DNA of 64,000 nucleotides from assembly GCA_947346365.1 (NCBI GenBank), contig CANAAV010000009.1, positions 28,610-92,609 on the forward strand, read 5' to 3'. This stretch comes from an uncultured Flavonifractor sp. GTDB lineage: Bacteria; Bacillota; Clostridia; Oscillospirales; Oscillospiraceae. The translations under genes were made by a program, and so were the position numbers. Under the pieces are notes generated by a model. That model was not told the DNA's origin, ran no database searches, and worked only from the letters and a program-made list of their open reading frames with translations. This document shows, in pieces, positions 17,172-26,283 of the stretch; within the stretch, counting starts at the first letter, position 1; the number at the start of each line of letters is the position of its first letter.

Positions 17172-17843
17172 ATGGGAGAGCGCAGGCGGCTGATTCGGAG
17201 ACTGGCGCTGCTTTTCGCGGTGAATATTCTGCTCATCACCCTGGCCCAGACGGCGCAGGCGGCCACCTGGCGGCTGGGGTCCACGGGGAGCCAGGTGCGC
17301 ACCATCCAGACAAAGCTGAAAAACTGGGGCTACTACTCCGGCGAGGTGGACGGCATCTATGGCACGCAGACCCAGCGGGCGGTGGAGTACTTCCAGAGGA
17401 AAAACGGCCTGAGCGCCGATGGCGTGGCGGGCCCCGCGACCCTGAAGGCTCTGGGGATGCAGTCCGGCTCCGGCGCAGCGGCGGCCAGTCAAGCGGACAG
17501 CGTAGCTCTGCTGGCGCGGGTGATCTCCGCCGAAGCACGGGGAGAGCCTTACAGCGGTCAAGTGGCGGTAGGAGCGGTCATTCTCAACCGGGTAGAGCAC
17601 CCCTCCTTCCCCAGCACCATCGCGGGAGTCGTTTACCAGCCGGGGGCCTTTACCTGTATGGTAGACGGGCAGATCGACCAACCGGTTGCGCAGTCCTCCG
17701 TCCGGGCGGCGCAGGACGCCCTCAACGGCGCGGACCCCAGCGGCGGGGCAATCTACTATTTCAATCCCTCTACCGCCACCAGCGCGTGGATTTGGAGCCG
17801 CCCGCTGATTAAAACCATTGGAAAGCACCGGTTCTGCGCATAA
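17172..17843 (+). CDS. sleB: spore cortex-lytic enzyme SleB
   Basis: A 223-aa exported lytic transglycosylase that depolymerises the muramic-lactam cortex during germination. A signal peptide (1-30, ending AQA) is followed by a peptidoglycan-binding repeat (about 35-95, GSQVRTIQTKLKNWGYY...GIYGTQT) and a Hydrolase_2/SleB catalytic domain (about 108-223) with the catalytic Glu in ISAEARGE (Glu121). The ATG has a GAGGAGG-type site upstream. YpeB, its usual partner, is not adjacent. Shows that the host forms endospores. Confidence 0.93.
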   Translation: MGERRRLIRRLALLFAVNILLITLAQTAQAATWRLGSTGSQVRTIQTKLKNWGYYSGEVDGIYGTQTQRAVEYFQRKNGLSADGVAGPATLKALGMQSGSGAAAASQADSVALLARVISAEARGEPYSGQVAVGAVILNRVEHPSFPSTIAGVVYQPGAFTCMVDGQIDQPVAQSSVRAAQDALNGADPSGGAIYYFNPSTATSAWIWSRPLIKTIGKHRFCA

Positions 17844-17880
17844 AAACAGCCCCGCGGCGTGACTGGCGCCGCGGGGCTGA
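17843..17880 (-). terminator. terminator of the DUF3783 gene
   Basis: Thirteen-base stem CAGCCCCGCGGCG / CGCCGCGGGGCTG. The minus strand continues into TTTTT, so it terminates the leftward gene; for sleB the same hairpin lacks a U run. Confidence 0.8.
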
Positions 17881-17954
17881 AACCGTTACATGGCACGTGC
17901 CGCAAAGGACCCCTGCGGGCAGCTTTCCCTGCGCCTTCCGGGCAGGGGAGCAAG

Positions 17955-18353
17955 TCAGTCCTGCTGGGCGGCGTGGGCGCTGCCGCCCTGCTGAATCGCC
18001 TGCCGCTCCCGGAGCAGCTCGGCGCGCAGGGCGGCGGAATTCCAGTTCCGGTTGGTCTGCGTGAGCACGGCTTTCAGAGCCACCGGTGGAATGTGGCTGC
18101 GGCGGAAGCCCTGTAGAAAACGATCCACCTGCGGACCGGTGAAGTTCGCCATCAGCAGCAGCTCGTCGTCGAAATCCGGAACCTCTCCAGAGACCGGAGC
18201 ACCTGCCGCCCCCTCTATCAGGGCGGACAGGGGCAGGCCGTACTCCTGCTTGGCGACCAGGCGGGTGCGGATCTTGAGGGGCAGGCACATCCGGCGGATT
18301 TTTGCGCCCTTGGGCGTATCCAGATTGTACAGCAAAACCAGTGGTGCGGACAT
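17955..18353 (-). CDS. DUF3783 domain protein
   Basis: A 132-aa soluble protein of unknown function. The C-terminal half holds the DUF3783 pattern (ELLLMANFTGPQVDRFLQGFRR ... PPVALKAVLTQTNRNW), and the N-terminus starts LVLLYNLDTPKGAKIRRM, as is usual for these proteins in clostridia. The start at 18353 is chosen because AAGGAG lies ten bases upstream and the family motif begins immediately; the frame is open for 18 more codons. It is monocistronic, divergent from spo0A. Confidence 0.85.
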   Translation of the reverse strand: MSAPLVLLYNLDTPKGAKIRRMCLPLKIRTRLVAKQEYGLPLSALIEGAAGAPVSGEVPDFDDELLLMANFTGPQVDRFLQGFRRSHIPPVALKAVLTQTNRNWNSAALRAELLRERQAIQQGGSAHAAQQD

Positions 18354-18483
18354 AGCGGTCATCTCCTTTTTACCGCTTATTTTACCCATTTGCGCCCGGC
18401 CCGTCAATATCCAACCCTCCAGCGCCGCTTCCGGTCTGCCGCCAAAGGATGAAAATGCTCAAAAAGTGCGGAATTTTAGCGAA

Positions 18484-18501
18484 AAGTCGAAATAAGTCGA
18501 A
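18484..18501 (+). promoter_or_regulatory. tandem Spo0A boxes upstream of spo0A
   Basis: Two copies of AAGTCGAA, exactly ten bases apart (18484-18491 and 18494-18501), match the core of the Spo0A box TTGTCGAA. They lie about 137 bases before the spo0A start, suggesting cooperative autoregulation. Confidence 0.55.
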
Positions 18502-18637
18502 CGATAATATCCAATAAATTCCATTAAAGTCCTTGCGTTCGCTGTCTGATTATGCTAAATTATAGTTCGCCGGTAGAAACGCCTTGGCCAGGCGGAGTGA
18601 TCGAGGGCAGCGTGAAGGCTGCTGGGAAGGGAGCTTT

Positions 18638-19408
18638 ATGGAACGGAAGAAACGGGTGCTGCTGGCGGACGCCAGCGAGGAATTCCGCCGGGTTTTGGCG
18701 GGCGTTTTGGCACAGGAGCAGGACATGGAGCTGGCGGGAGAGACCGGCGACGGGGAAGAGGCGGTGCGCCTGGCCGGGACGTGCGCGGCAGACGTGCTGG
18801 TAATGGATATGGTGCTGGCCCGCATGGACGGGCTGGAGGTGCTCCAAGCGGTTCACGCGCTGCCGGAACCTCCCCGGGTGCTGGTCCTCTCCGGCTTTGT
18901 GCGGGGCCATATGGCGGACCTGGCGGCAGAGCACGGGGCAGATTATTACATGATGAAGCCGTGCAAGCCCTCCACGGTGGTGGAGCGAATCCGGCAGATG
19001 GCCGCCCAGCTCCAGGGCGGCGGAGAAGAGACACCGCGCGCAGACGCCAGAGGGGAAACCCTGGAACGCACGGTGACCTCTATCATCCACGAGATCGGCG
19101 TGCCCGCCCACATTAAGGGCTACCAGTACCTGCGGGAGGCCATTATGATCGCCGTGGAGGACATTGAGGTTATCAACGCGGTGACGAAAATTCTCTATCC
19201 GGAGGTGGCCAAGCGTTTTGGCACCACCGCCAGCCGGGTGGAGCGGGCCATCCGCCACGCTATCGAGGTAGCCTGGGACCGGGGCGATTTGGAGACCCTG
19301 CAAAAATATTTTGGCTATACGGTGAGCAACGCCAAAGGCAAGCCCACCAACAGCGAGTTCATCGCGATGATCGCCGACCGGCTCCAGCTTCAGCGCAAGC
19401 AGAAATAG
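18638..19408 (+). CDS. spo0A: sporulation master regulator Spo0A
   Basis: A 256-aa response regulator that commits the cell to sporulation. The receiver (about 5-122) has phospho-Asp in [15 protein letters not shown] and Lys in YYMMKPCKP. The C-terminal Spo0A effector domain (about 148-250) is highly conserved: [24 protein letters not shown], the recognition segment [21 protein letters not shown] and [17 protein letters not shown]. The acidic pocket reads ADAS instead of the usual ADDN, so one of two N-terminal acidic residues is lost. ATG 18638 has AAGGGAG. The C-terminus and length are normal. Confidence 0.97.
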   Translation: MERKKRVLLADASEEFRRVLAGVLAQEQDMELAGETGDGEEAVRLAGTCAADVLVMDMVLARMDGLEVLQAVHALPEPPRVLVLSGFVRGHMADLAAEHGADYYMMKPCKPSTVVERIRQMAAQLQGGGEETPRADARGETLERTVTSIIHEIGVPAHIKGYQYLREAIMIAVEDIEVINAVTKILYPEVAKRFGTTASRVERAIRHAIEVAWDRGDLETLQKYFGYTVSNAKGKPTNSEFIAMIADRLQLQRKQK

Positions 19409-19420
19409 GCTCGGCGGCGC

Positions 19421-19469
19421 AACGCCCCCACGCCTGCGCCAGATTCCGGCAGGCATGGGGGCGTTTTCA
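19421..19469 (+). terminator. terminator after spo0A
   Basis: AACGCCCCCACGCCTG pairs with CAGGCATGGGGGCGTT (one mismatch) followed by TTCAC; it begins 12 bases after the stop. Confidence 0.8.
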
Positions 19470-19486
19470 CATGGTTCAAGCATGGC

Positions 19487-20266
19487 CTAGTCCGGAATAT
19501 CCCAGGGACGGGGCACACCGGAGGCGGCGCGGGCGGCGTCGGTGCCGATATAGGTCAGATTGGAAAAGGTCCGCTGAAGGACTTGATCCGGATAGAAACG
19601 GTCCAAAAGCAGCTCCAGCTCTGTAACCGCGGGCAGGCCGCACTGCCGCCGGTCCATGCGGACCAGCGCCGCGGCGGAAAGGGCGATGTTTCCCGCCATC
19701 AGCGCCGCCAGAATCACAGTCAAACAGCGGCTTGGCCGGGCGCTGTCCAGCCGCCGGCGCAGGCGGGGATACAGCTGCCGCCTCCACAAGACCGCGGCAG
19801 CGCCCCAAAAGGCGGAGAAGAGCAGGTTGACCCGCCCGTTGAGGTTGAAGGGCAGGTGGCTGTAATCCCAAAAGCAGGAGCCAAAAAACATCTCCTGAAG
19901 CCAGGAGCAGAGGTACTCATAGCAGGTTCCCAGCAGGGCGCCCGCCCAAAACAGCCGCCGCCGCTGGGCCAGGCTGTGGAAAAGCAACGTAAACAGCACC
20001 GCCCCCAGGCCCCACACGAGGGAGAACGGGCCGTAGAGCACGCCGCTGCGGTTTTGCAGGCGGCCGGTGGTCAGGAGCATGAAGAGGGTCTCCCCTATGC
20101 ACCCCCAGAAGGAGGCCAGCAGGAAGATCCAAAACAGCTCTTTCAGATCCAATGCGCCCGCTGAAGCCTCCGCCCGGCTGGAAGACGGGCCGCAGGCCGG
20201 GGCGGGATGCACATGACTGAGTGTGGGAATGGGAAACGCCTCCTCTGTGAAAATTGGCGGCAGCAC
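19487..20266 (-). CDS. CmpB-like putative ABC-transporter type IV membrane protein
   Basis: A 259-aa polytopic membrane protein with about five helices, matching the Putative ABC-transporter type IV (CmpB, PF06541) pattern: FWIFLLASFWGCIGETLFML, NRSGVLYGPFSLVWGLGA, YEYLCSWLQEMFFGSCFWDYS and LNGRVNLLFSAFWG. The function of this family is not established. The start is uncertain: GTG at 20266 has no good ribosome site, and an internal TTG near 20152, just before the first helix, is an alternative; ATG codons are absent in this part of the frame. It is a single gene, convergent with spo0A. Confidence 0.8.
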   Translation of the reverse strand: MLPPIFTEEAFPIPTLSHVHPAPACGPSSSRAEASAGALDLKELFWIFLLASFWGCIGETLFMLLTTGRLQNRSGVLYGPFSLVWGLGAVLFTLLFHSLAQRRRLFWAGALLGTCYEYLCSWLQEMFFGSCFWDYSHLPFNLNGRVNLLFSAFWGAAAVLWRRQLYPRLRRRLDSARPSRCLTVILAALMAGNIALSAAALVRMDRRQCGLPAVTELELLLDRFYPDQVLQRTFSNLTYIGTDAARAASGVPRPWDIPD

Positions 20267-20529
20267 GTCCGGCAGCGGAACAAAACGGGTCGTCGGCCCC
20301 TGGACGATACAGGTCTTCGCCCCGCTTTGAGGGCGCCATGTCGACTATACCACACAGCCTTTCCGCTTTCCATGAAGGAGAGATTAAGTTTTCTTTAAAA
20401 ATGGGACGGCTCCTACTACTTATATCCAGGAAATCCGCCGTTTATGCCGCCGGGGCACAGGGCTGGACTTTTGGCGGATCTTGTCGTAAACTAGTAGTCT
20501 ACCAAGTATAGATAATAGAGGAGACAGCT

Positions 20530-22701
20530 ATGGAGCGCATCATTCAGATATTGGCCCAGGAGCTGGGACAAAGCGAAACCCATGTAGCCAATGTGGCGGC
20601 CCTCATCGACGAGGGGAACACCATCCCCTTTATCGCCCGCTACCGCAAAGAGCTCCACGGAGCCATGGACGACACCACCCTGCGCGCTCTGGCCGACCGG
20701 CTGCAATACCTGCGCAGCCTGGAGCAGCGCCGCCAGGAGGTGCGCGCCGCCATTGAAAGCCAGGGCAAGCTCACGCAAGAGTTATCTGAGGCAATCGCCG
20801 CCGCGGTTACCCTGGCGGAGGTTGAGGACCTGTACCGCCCCTATAAGCAGAAACGGCGCACCCGGGCCACCGCGGCGAAGGAAAAAGGACTGGAACCTTT
20901 AGCGGCGCTGCTGTTTGCCCAGGAGCGCTCCTGCCCGCCGCCGGAGGAGGCCGCCCAGGCCTACGTAGACGCGGAGAAGGGAGTGGACAGCGTGCAGGCC
21001 GCTCTCCAGGGGGCGGGAGACATCGCCGCCGAGTGGATATCCGACGACGCGGCCCTGCGCAAGCTCCTGCGGGAGCTGTGGTGGCGGAAGGCGGAGCTGG
21101 TGTCCAAAGCCGCCGGGAAGGAGCCGGAGGATACGGTCTACCGGCTGTATTACGACTTCCGCACGCCGGTAAGCCGGGCCATGGGCCACCAGGTGCTGGC
21201 CATCAACCGGGGCGAGCGGGAGGGAATCCTGAAGGCCGGCGTGGAGATGGACCGGGAGAGCGCCCTGATCGCCCTGCGCCGGAAGGTGCTGATGCCCGGC
21301 GCGCCCTCAATGGCCTTTGTCCGCGCCGCCGTGGAGGACAGCTACGACCGTTTGATCTCCCCCAGCGTGGAGCGGGAGACCAGAAGCCGCCTGACCGACG
21401 GGGCCAACGAAGGAGCCATCGCCAACTTCGGGCTGAACCTGAAGCCCCTGCTGATGCAGCCGCCGGTGAAGGGGAAGGTAACCATGGGCCTGGACCCCGG
21501 ATACCGCAACGGCTGCAAGGTGGCGGTGGTGGACGGCACCGGGCGGGTGCTGGACACGGCGGTCGTCTATCCCACATTCTCCAAGGCCAAGCAGCAGCAG
21601 GCCATTGACGTGCTCTCCCGTCTCATCCGGACCTACGGCGTGGCGCATATCGCCATCGGCAACGGTACCGCCAGCCGGGAGACGGAACAGATGACGGTGG
21701 AACTGATCAAGGCCGTGGGCGGCACGGTCAGCTACATGATTGTCAACGAGGCGGGCGCCAGCGTTTATTCCGCATCCAAGCTGGCCGCCGAGGAATTTCC
21801 CGAGTATGACGTAAACCTGCGCTCGGCGGTGTCGATCGCCCGGCGGCTCCAGGATCCCCTGGCGGAGCTGGTCAAAATCGACCCCAAAAGCATCGGTGTG
21901 GGACAGTACCAGCACGATATGCCCCAGGCCCGGCTGGACGAGGCCCTCTCCGGCGTGGTAGAGGACTGCGTGAATGCGGTGGGGGTGGACCTGAACACCG
22001 CCTCCGCCCCGCTGCTGAACCGGGTGTCCGGTCTGAGCGCCGTGACGGCCAGGAATATCGTCAAATACCGGGAGGAAAACGGCGCCTTTACCAGCCGGAA
22101 GCAGGTGCTGAAGGTACCCAAGCTGGGACCCAAAGCCTTTGAGCAGTGCGCGGGCTTCCTGCGGGTGCCGGAGAGTCCCTCCATCCTGGACAATACCGGC
22201 GTGCACCCGGAGAGCTACGCCGCGGCGGAGCGCCTGCTGAAGGAGTGCGGCTACACCCTGGCGGATGTGAAGGCCGGGACCATCGGAGCGCTTCGCGAGC
22301 GCATGGCGGAGCGGGGGGAGGAGGCCCTGGCGCAGACCTGCGGCGTGGGCGCGCCCACCCTGCGGGATATCGCCGCGGAGCTGCTCAAGCCGGGGCGGGA
22401 CCCCCGGGATGAACTGCCCCGGCCCATTCTGCGCACCGACGTACTGGAGATGAAAGACCTCAAGCCCGGCATGGAGCTCACCGGCACGGTGCGCAATGTC
22501 ATTGATTTCGGCGTCTTTGTAGATGTCGGCGTGCACCAGGACGGCCTGGTACACATCAGCCAGCTCTCCGGGCGCCGGGTGCGTCATCCGTCGGAGCTGC
22601 TCAGCGTGGGGGATATTGTCACCGTCTGGGTGCTGGAGGTGGATGAGAAGAAAAAACGCATCGCTCTGACTATGAAAAAAAACGCCGGACAGGCGGTATA
22701 A
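20530..22701 (+). CDS. tex: Tex-family RNA-binding protein
   Basis: A 723-aa cytoplasmic nucleic-acid-binding protein. Order: N-terminal Tex helical domain (IPFIARYRKELHGAMDD, VEDLYRPYKQKRRTRATAAKEKGLEPLA), YqgF/RNase H-like domain (about 320-450, GLDPGYRNGCKVAVVD), helix-hairpin-helix region (about 490-560, SAVTARNIVKYREENGAF) and C-terminal S1 domain (about 640-712, GMELTGTVRNVIDFGVFVDVG). Full length. The role in transcription or RNA quality control is poorly defined. A GAGGAGA ribosome site precedes the ATG. Confidence 0.95.
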   Translation: MERIIQILAQELGQSETHVANVAALIDEGNTIPFIARYRKELHGAMDDTTLRALADRLQYLRSLEQRRQEVRAAIESQGKLTQELSEAIAAAVTLAEVEDLYRPYKQKRRTRATAAKEKGLEPLAALLFAQERSCPPPEEAAQAYVDAEKGVDSVQAALQGAGDIAAEWISDDAALRKLLRELWWRKAELVSKAAGKEPEDTVYRLYYDFRTPVSRAMGHQVLAINRGEREGILKAGVEMDRESALIALRRKVLMPGAPSMAFVRAAVEDSYDRLISPSVERETRSRLTDGANEGAIANFGLNLKPLLMQPPVKGKVTMGLDPGYRNGCKVAVVDGTGRVLDTAVVYPTFSKAKQQQAIDVLSRLIRTYGVAHIAIGNGTASRETEQMTVELIKAVGGTVSYMIVNEAGASVYSASKLAAEEFPEYDVNLRSAVSIARRLQDPLAELVKIDPKSIGVGQYQHDMPQARLDEALSGVVEDCVNAVGVDLNTASAPLLNRVSGLSAVTARNIVKYREENGAFTSRKQVLKVPKLGPKAFEQCAGFLRVPESPSILDNTGVHPESYAAAERLLKECGYTLADVKAGTIGALRERMAERGEEALAQTCGVGAPTLRDIAAELLKPGRDPRDELPRPILRTDVLEMKDLKPGMELTGTVRNVIDFGVFVDVGVHQDGLVHISQLSGRRVRHPSELLSVGDIVTVWVLEVDEKKKRIALTMKKNAGQAV

Positions 22702-22715
22702 CTGTCACAAAATCA

Positions 22716-22748
22716 CCCAGAGTTCGCGCCTTAAGCGCGAACTCTGGG
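22716..22748. terminator. hairpin between convergent tex and 5'-nucleotidase genes
   Basis: Perfect 14-base stem CCCAGAGTTCGCGC / GCGCGAACTCTGGG with a CTTAA loop. It lacks a long U run on either side, yet its place between two convergent stops suggests a shared terminator. Confidence 0.65.
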
Positions 22749-22779
22749 CCAGTCTCAGCATGTCGAAATTCTCCGAGTC

Positions 22780-24708
22780 CTATCCCCGGTAGCGCCGGTA
22801 GGCACTGCGCCCGCCCCGGCGAACCCCGTAACGGCGGCGGCCTCCCCCGCCGATAAGCCGCCGCGCCAGCAACGCCGCCAGGACAATCAGCAGCGCCGCC
22901 GCCAAGACGACCAGCAGCGTAATCCAATTGGGGTGTTCCAGCAGCCGGATGGGATTCCAGGAGGGCGCGCACACCTTTCTCCCTTCCGGCGCGGCGTACC
23001 GGGCGTCCACCGCGCCCATGGACTGAAGATAGGAGGCCAGGGCATACCACTCTTTTACCTCGCTGCCGTTTTGATTGTGAATGATCTGCTCCTCAAAATC
23101 TGTGACAACACGGCCCTGGGCGTCCTTGGGGGTGATGGTCAAAATACCGAAGGATTTCCCATTGACCGCCCCCAGCATCTGCCCGGAATAGAGCCCTGTA
23201 ACCACCCGGTAGAGCTTGTCGTCCTCCAAAGGCACCTGCTTCCCGTCCGGGAGCACCTGAGCACACTGAGTCACCCTGTTAAAAATCATCCGGTGGGGAT
23301 TCCAGGTCCATGTCATACCGGAGGGATAGAGCTGCGCGGCAGACATGATGGGCGTTACCGAGGCGTCCACCTCAAAGGCGTCCCGCAGCTCCCGGCCGGT
23401 GATCCAGACGGAAATCAGCGGATAGCCCGGCGTGCCGTCGCCGCCGGAGCCCAGGGAGGAGACATTAAATGCATCAGAGGTGGTAATGTCCCCCCGGGTC
23501 AGAGACGCCCGGACCACGCCGGAGGCAACCACCGCGAAGTCCACCGGCACATACGCCTCCCCCTCCGCCTGCTGCACGGCATAGACATAGGAGTCGGCAA
23601 TCAGGCTGCCCAGAGGATCCTCCTGCTGCTGCGCGGCAAACTGGCTGATGGGCGTAAAATCAAAGCTGCTGGTGGCCAGCACCTGGTGAAACATCAGTCC
23701 GTAATCCGCCAGATACTGCTGCTCCACCTGATTTTGAAATTCCGCGGCCAGCGCGGTCATGGCCGGGTCGTCGGGCACGGAGCCGTCAACGGGAATCAGG
23801 CGAAAATCCGACTCCACCGTTTGATTCCCAGACTTTTCCACTGTCAGCACACCTAAGTTCTGGGTATACTCCCCGCAGGAGACAATCAAGGTTCCGTTAA
23901 CCTGGATGGGCGTGGGGGTGGTGGAGTGGGTATGTCCGGAAATAATCACGTCGATGCCGTCCACCGCCCGGGCCAGCTCATAGTCCTCTCCCTTTCCGTC
24001 TGAAGTACCGCTGTGGGACAGGCAGATGATGTAATCCGGATTTTCATTGGCCCGGATTTCCGCTACCACCTGGCGGGCGGCGTCGGCAATGGGGGTAAAC
24101 TCCATGCCGGACATGGGGGCGCATTCGTCGGCGTCCACGCCCAGCACGCCGAACACCGCAACGCGCAGTCCGCCCCGCTCCAGCACGGTGTAATCCCCGA
24201 CGCCATAGCGCCTCCAGGCCGCCCAGGCGGCGGTATCCTCCGCCGGCGGCTTATAGTTGGCCTGCACCAGGGCGGGCAGGCGTTCTCCGCTGTCCACCGC
24301 GGCATTCAGCATGGCCGCCAGCCCCGCAGAGCGGTAATCAAATTCGTGGTTGCCCAGCGTAGACACGTCATACCCCATTGCCCCCAGAGCCCGCAGCTCA
24401 GGGGCGTCGGAGGAGTAAATGGTCTGGAATAGGGAGCCCATAGAGAAATCTCCGGCATCCAGCGTCACCACCGGGTGTTCCGCCACCTCCCGCTCTTGGC
24501 ACAGCAGGGTAGCTAGGCGGGTATATCCGCCGTACTCCCCGCCGTCCTCTGCGGGCGCGGGAAGAAAATGGTCGTGTGTATCGTGGGTAAATAAAATCGT
24601 CAGCGCTCGGGCCGCGTCCTCCCGGGCCCCCGCCGCCGGGGCCAGGACTCCCGCCAGCAGCAAGGCCGTCAGGAACAGCGCACCCAGCCTGCGCAGGATT
24701 CGCTTCAT
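22780..24708 (-). CDS. exported membrane-anchored 5'-nucleotidase / cyclic phosphodiesterase family protein
   Basis: A 642-aa secreted metallophosphoesterase that likely releases nucleosides and phosphate from extracellular nucleotides. A signal peptide (1-28) leads to the calcineurin-like domain (FTHDTHDHFLP, LDAGDFSMGS, STLGNHEFDYRS, CLSHSGTSDG, IDVIISGHTHS) and the 5_nucleotid_C domain (about 330-530). A transmembrane helix (about 592-612) and an Arg/Gly-rich basic tail retain it on the membrane with the enzyme outside. No sortase signal. A single gene on the minus strand. Confidence 0.9.
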   Translation of the reverse strand: MKRILRRLGALFLTALLLAGVLAPAAGAREDAARALTILFTHDTHDHFLPAPAEDGGEYGGYTRLATLLCQEREVAEHPVVTLDAGDFSMGSLFQTIYSSDAPELRALGAMGYDVSTLGNHEFDYRSAGLAAMLNAAVDSGERLPALVQANYKPPAEDTAAWAAWRRYGVGDYTVLERGGLRVAVFGVLGVDADECAPMSGMEFTPIADAARQVVAEIRANENPDYIICLSHSGTSDGKGEDYELARAVDGIDVIISGHTHSTTPTPIQVNGTLIVSCGEYTQNLGVLTVEKSGNQTVESDFRLIPVDGSVPDDPAMTALAAEFQNQVEQQYLADYGLMFHQVLATSSFDFTPISQFAAQQQEDPLGSLIADSYVYAVQQAEGEAYVPVDFAVVASGVVRASLTRGDITTSDAFNVSSLGSGGDGTPGYPLISVWITGRELRDAFEVDASVTPIMSAAQLYPSGMTWTWNPHRMIFNRVTQCAQVLPDGKQVPLEDDKLYRVVTGLYSGQMLGAVNGKSFGILTITPKDAQGRVVTDFEEQIIHNQNGSEVKEWYALASYLQSMGAVDARYAAPEGRKVCAPSWNPIRLLEHPNWITLLVVLAAALLIVLAALLARRLIGGGGRRRYGVRRGGRSAYRRYRG

Positions 24709-24798
24709 GGCGCCTTCCCTCCTTTTCCTCTATTGTGCCACAGATATGAGAAAATTGGAAGGGTATTTTATGAAAACTTACAGCGTATATCCGCGGCC

Positions 24799-24827
24799 CG
24801 GGGGAGCGCCCGGGAAACGCTCCCCCG
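24799..24827. other. ten-base hairpin downstream of dacF-like gene
   Basis: CGGGGGAGCG / CGCTCCCCCG with a nine-base loop, 16 bases after the carboxypeptidase stop. No clear U run, so termination is only plausible. Confidence 0.5.
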
Positions 24828-24842
24828 TCCGGCCGTTCCGCC

Positions 24843-25994
24843 TCAGCCCGCCATGAACAGGCTGCGCAGCAGACGCGCAAAAATGCCGCCCACCGTCACC
24901 CGCGCCACCTCCTGTCCGGCTACGATGGGAATGGTCTGCAGGGTTTCGTCTCCTACCGTGATCACCATTTCCCCCAGCTTTTGTCCAGCCTCCACCGGCG
25001 CCTCCACATTTTCACACAGGTCCAGACGGCTCTCCACCTGATTGAGACGGCTCTTCTCCACCAAAATGCGGCTGGTCTGGCTCAGCACCGGCTGCACCTG
25101 GGATTGTTCGCCCAGGAGCACCTCCACCGGCGGGAGGGCCTGGCCGGGGTAGACATCCATCAGCGTGTAATTGGCAAAGCCGTAATTCAGCAGCGCCTTT
25201 GCCCCCTCAGAGCGGATATCCCCGGAGGGGGATTTCATAATAACCGCAATCAGCTCCATGCCGTCCCGCTCCGCCGTGGCGGAGATGCAGAACTGGGCGG
25301 AAGCGGTGGAACCGGTTTTCAGCCCCGTAGCTCCCTCATAAAAGCGGATGAGCTTGTTGGTATTGGACAACTGAAAAGCTCCGTCCCGCAGGGTGTCCAT
25401 CCAAATCGTAGTATAATTGCGGATGCTCGGATGCTTTAAAATCAGCTCCCGGCTCATCAGAGCGATGTCATAGGCGCAGGTCAGGTGCCCCGCGGCGGGC
25501 AGGCCGGTGCAGTTGATAAAGCAGGTGTCTGTCATCCCCAGCTGGGCGGCCCGCTGGTTCATGCGCTCTACAAAGGCGCTCTCGCTGCCCGCCAGGTGCT
25601 CCGCCAGCGCCACGGCGGCGTCATTGCCGGACGCCACGCTCACCGCTTTGAGCAGGTCATTTACGCTCATCAGCTCCCCTTCCTTCAGGTAAACCTGCGA
25701 CCCCCCCATGGAGGCCGCCCGCGCGGAGACCTGCACCATATCCTCCAGCTTCAGCTGCCCCTGGTCCAGGGCCTCCATCACCAGCAGGAGGGTCATAATC
25801 TTCGTCACGCTGGCGGGCTCCAGCTTGTCATGGGCGTTATTCTCACACAGAACCGTCCCAGTCTCCTTTTCCATCAGCAGGCAGGCTGCGGCGTCCACTT
25901 CAGGCGCGGCAGGGGCGCCCGCCCCCTCCGCCGCCCAGGCGGGGGAAATCATAAGCGAAGCAGCCAGCAGGGCTGCGGTCCATTTTTTTATCAT
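24843..25994 (-). CDS. D-alanyl-D-alanine carboxypeptidase (class C low-mass PBP)
   Basis: A 383-aa secreted serine DD-carboxypeptidase trimming peptidoglycan pentapeptides. A signal peptide (1-21, ending AWA) is followed by the peptidase S11 domain with SVTK (catalytic Ser), SGN and KTGS motifs, then a PBP5_C beta domain (about 285-370) and a short amphipathic C-terminus (FARLLRSLF) for membrane association. The frame opens five codons earlier, but those codons contain the GGAGGG ribosome site, so ATG 25994 is chosen. It could be DacF or DacB; the paralogue cannot be assigned. Confidence 0.92.
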   Translation of the reverse strand: MIKKWTAALLAASLMISPAWAAEGAGAPAAPEVDAAACLLMEKETGTVLCENNAHDKLEPASVTKIMTLLLVMEALDQGQLKLEDMVQVSARAASMGGSQVYLKEGELMSVNDLLKAVSVASGNDAAVALAEHLAGSESAFVERMNQRAAQLGMTDTCFINCTGLPAAGHLTCAYDIALMSRELILKHPSIRNYTTIWMDTLRDGAFQLSNTNKLIRFYEGATGLKTGSTASAQFCISATAERDGMELIAVIMKSPSGDIRSEGAKALLNYGFANYTLMDVYPGQALPPVEVLLGEQSQVQPVLSQTSRILVEKSRLNQVESRLDLCENVEAPVEAGQKLGEMVITVGDETLQTIPIVAGQEVARVTVGGIFARLLRSLFMAG

Positions 25995-26256
25995 GCTGTG
26001 TCCCTCCAAATGAGAGCCCGCTTCCGCCGCCGGAGGGGTGGAAATCCCCTGGGGCCGCGGGCCCTTGATCGTGCTTGCGCTATGATTAAGGATGTGGAAT
26101 CCAAGGGGATTCTATGCAATTGGCGTCCTCCTTTGCTGGAGAAAATCTTTCCCGTCTCCGCTGCGCCTGTCAACCTGCACAAAAAGCGGCTGTAAATTTT
26201 ATCTAATCTACGGCTTGCATCCAAAACTATACCATGTTATCATAAAGTCGCAGTAG

Positions 26257-26268
26257 GAATACGAATTC
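26257..26268. promoter_or_regulatory. putative operator of the LacI regulator, upstream of its own gene
   Basis: GAATACGAATTC followed by TTA, 16 bases before the regulator start. It differs by one base from the perfect palindrome upstream of the fructokinase gene, and both continue into TTA. Likely autoregulation. Confidence 0.6.
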
Positions 26269-26283
26269 TTAGGGGTATTGATT

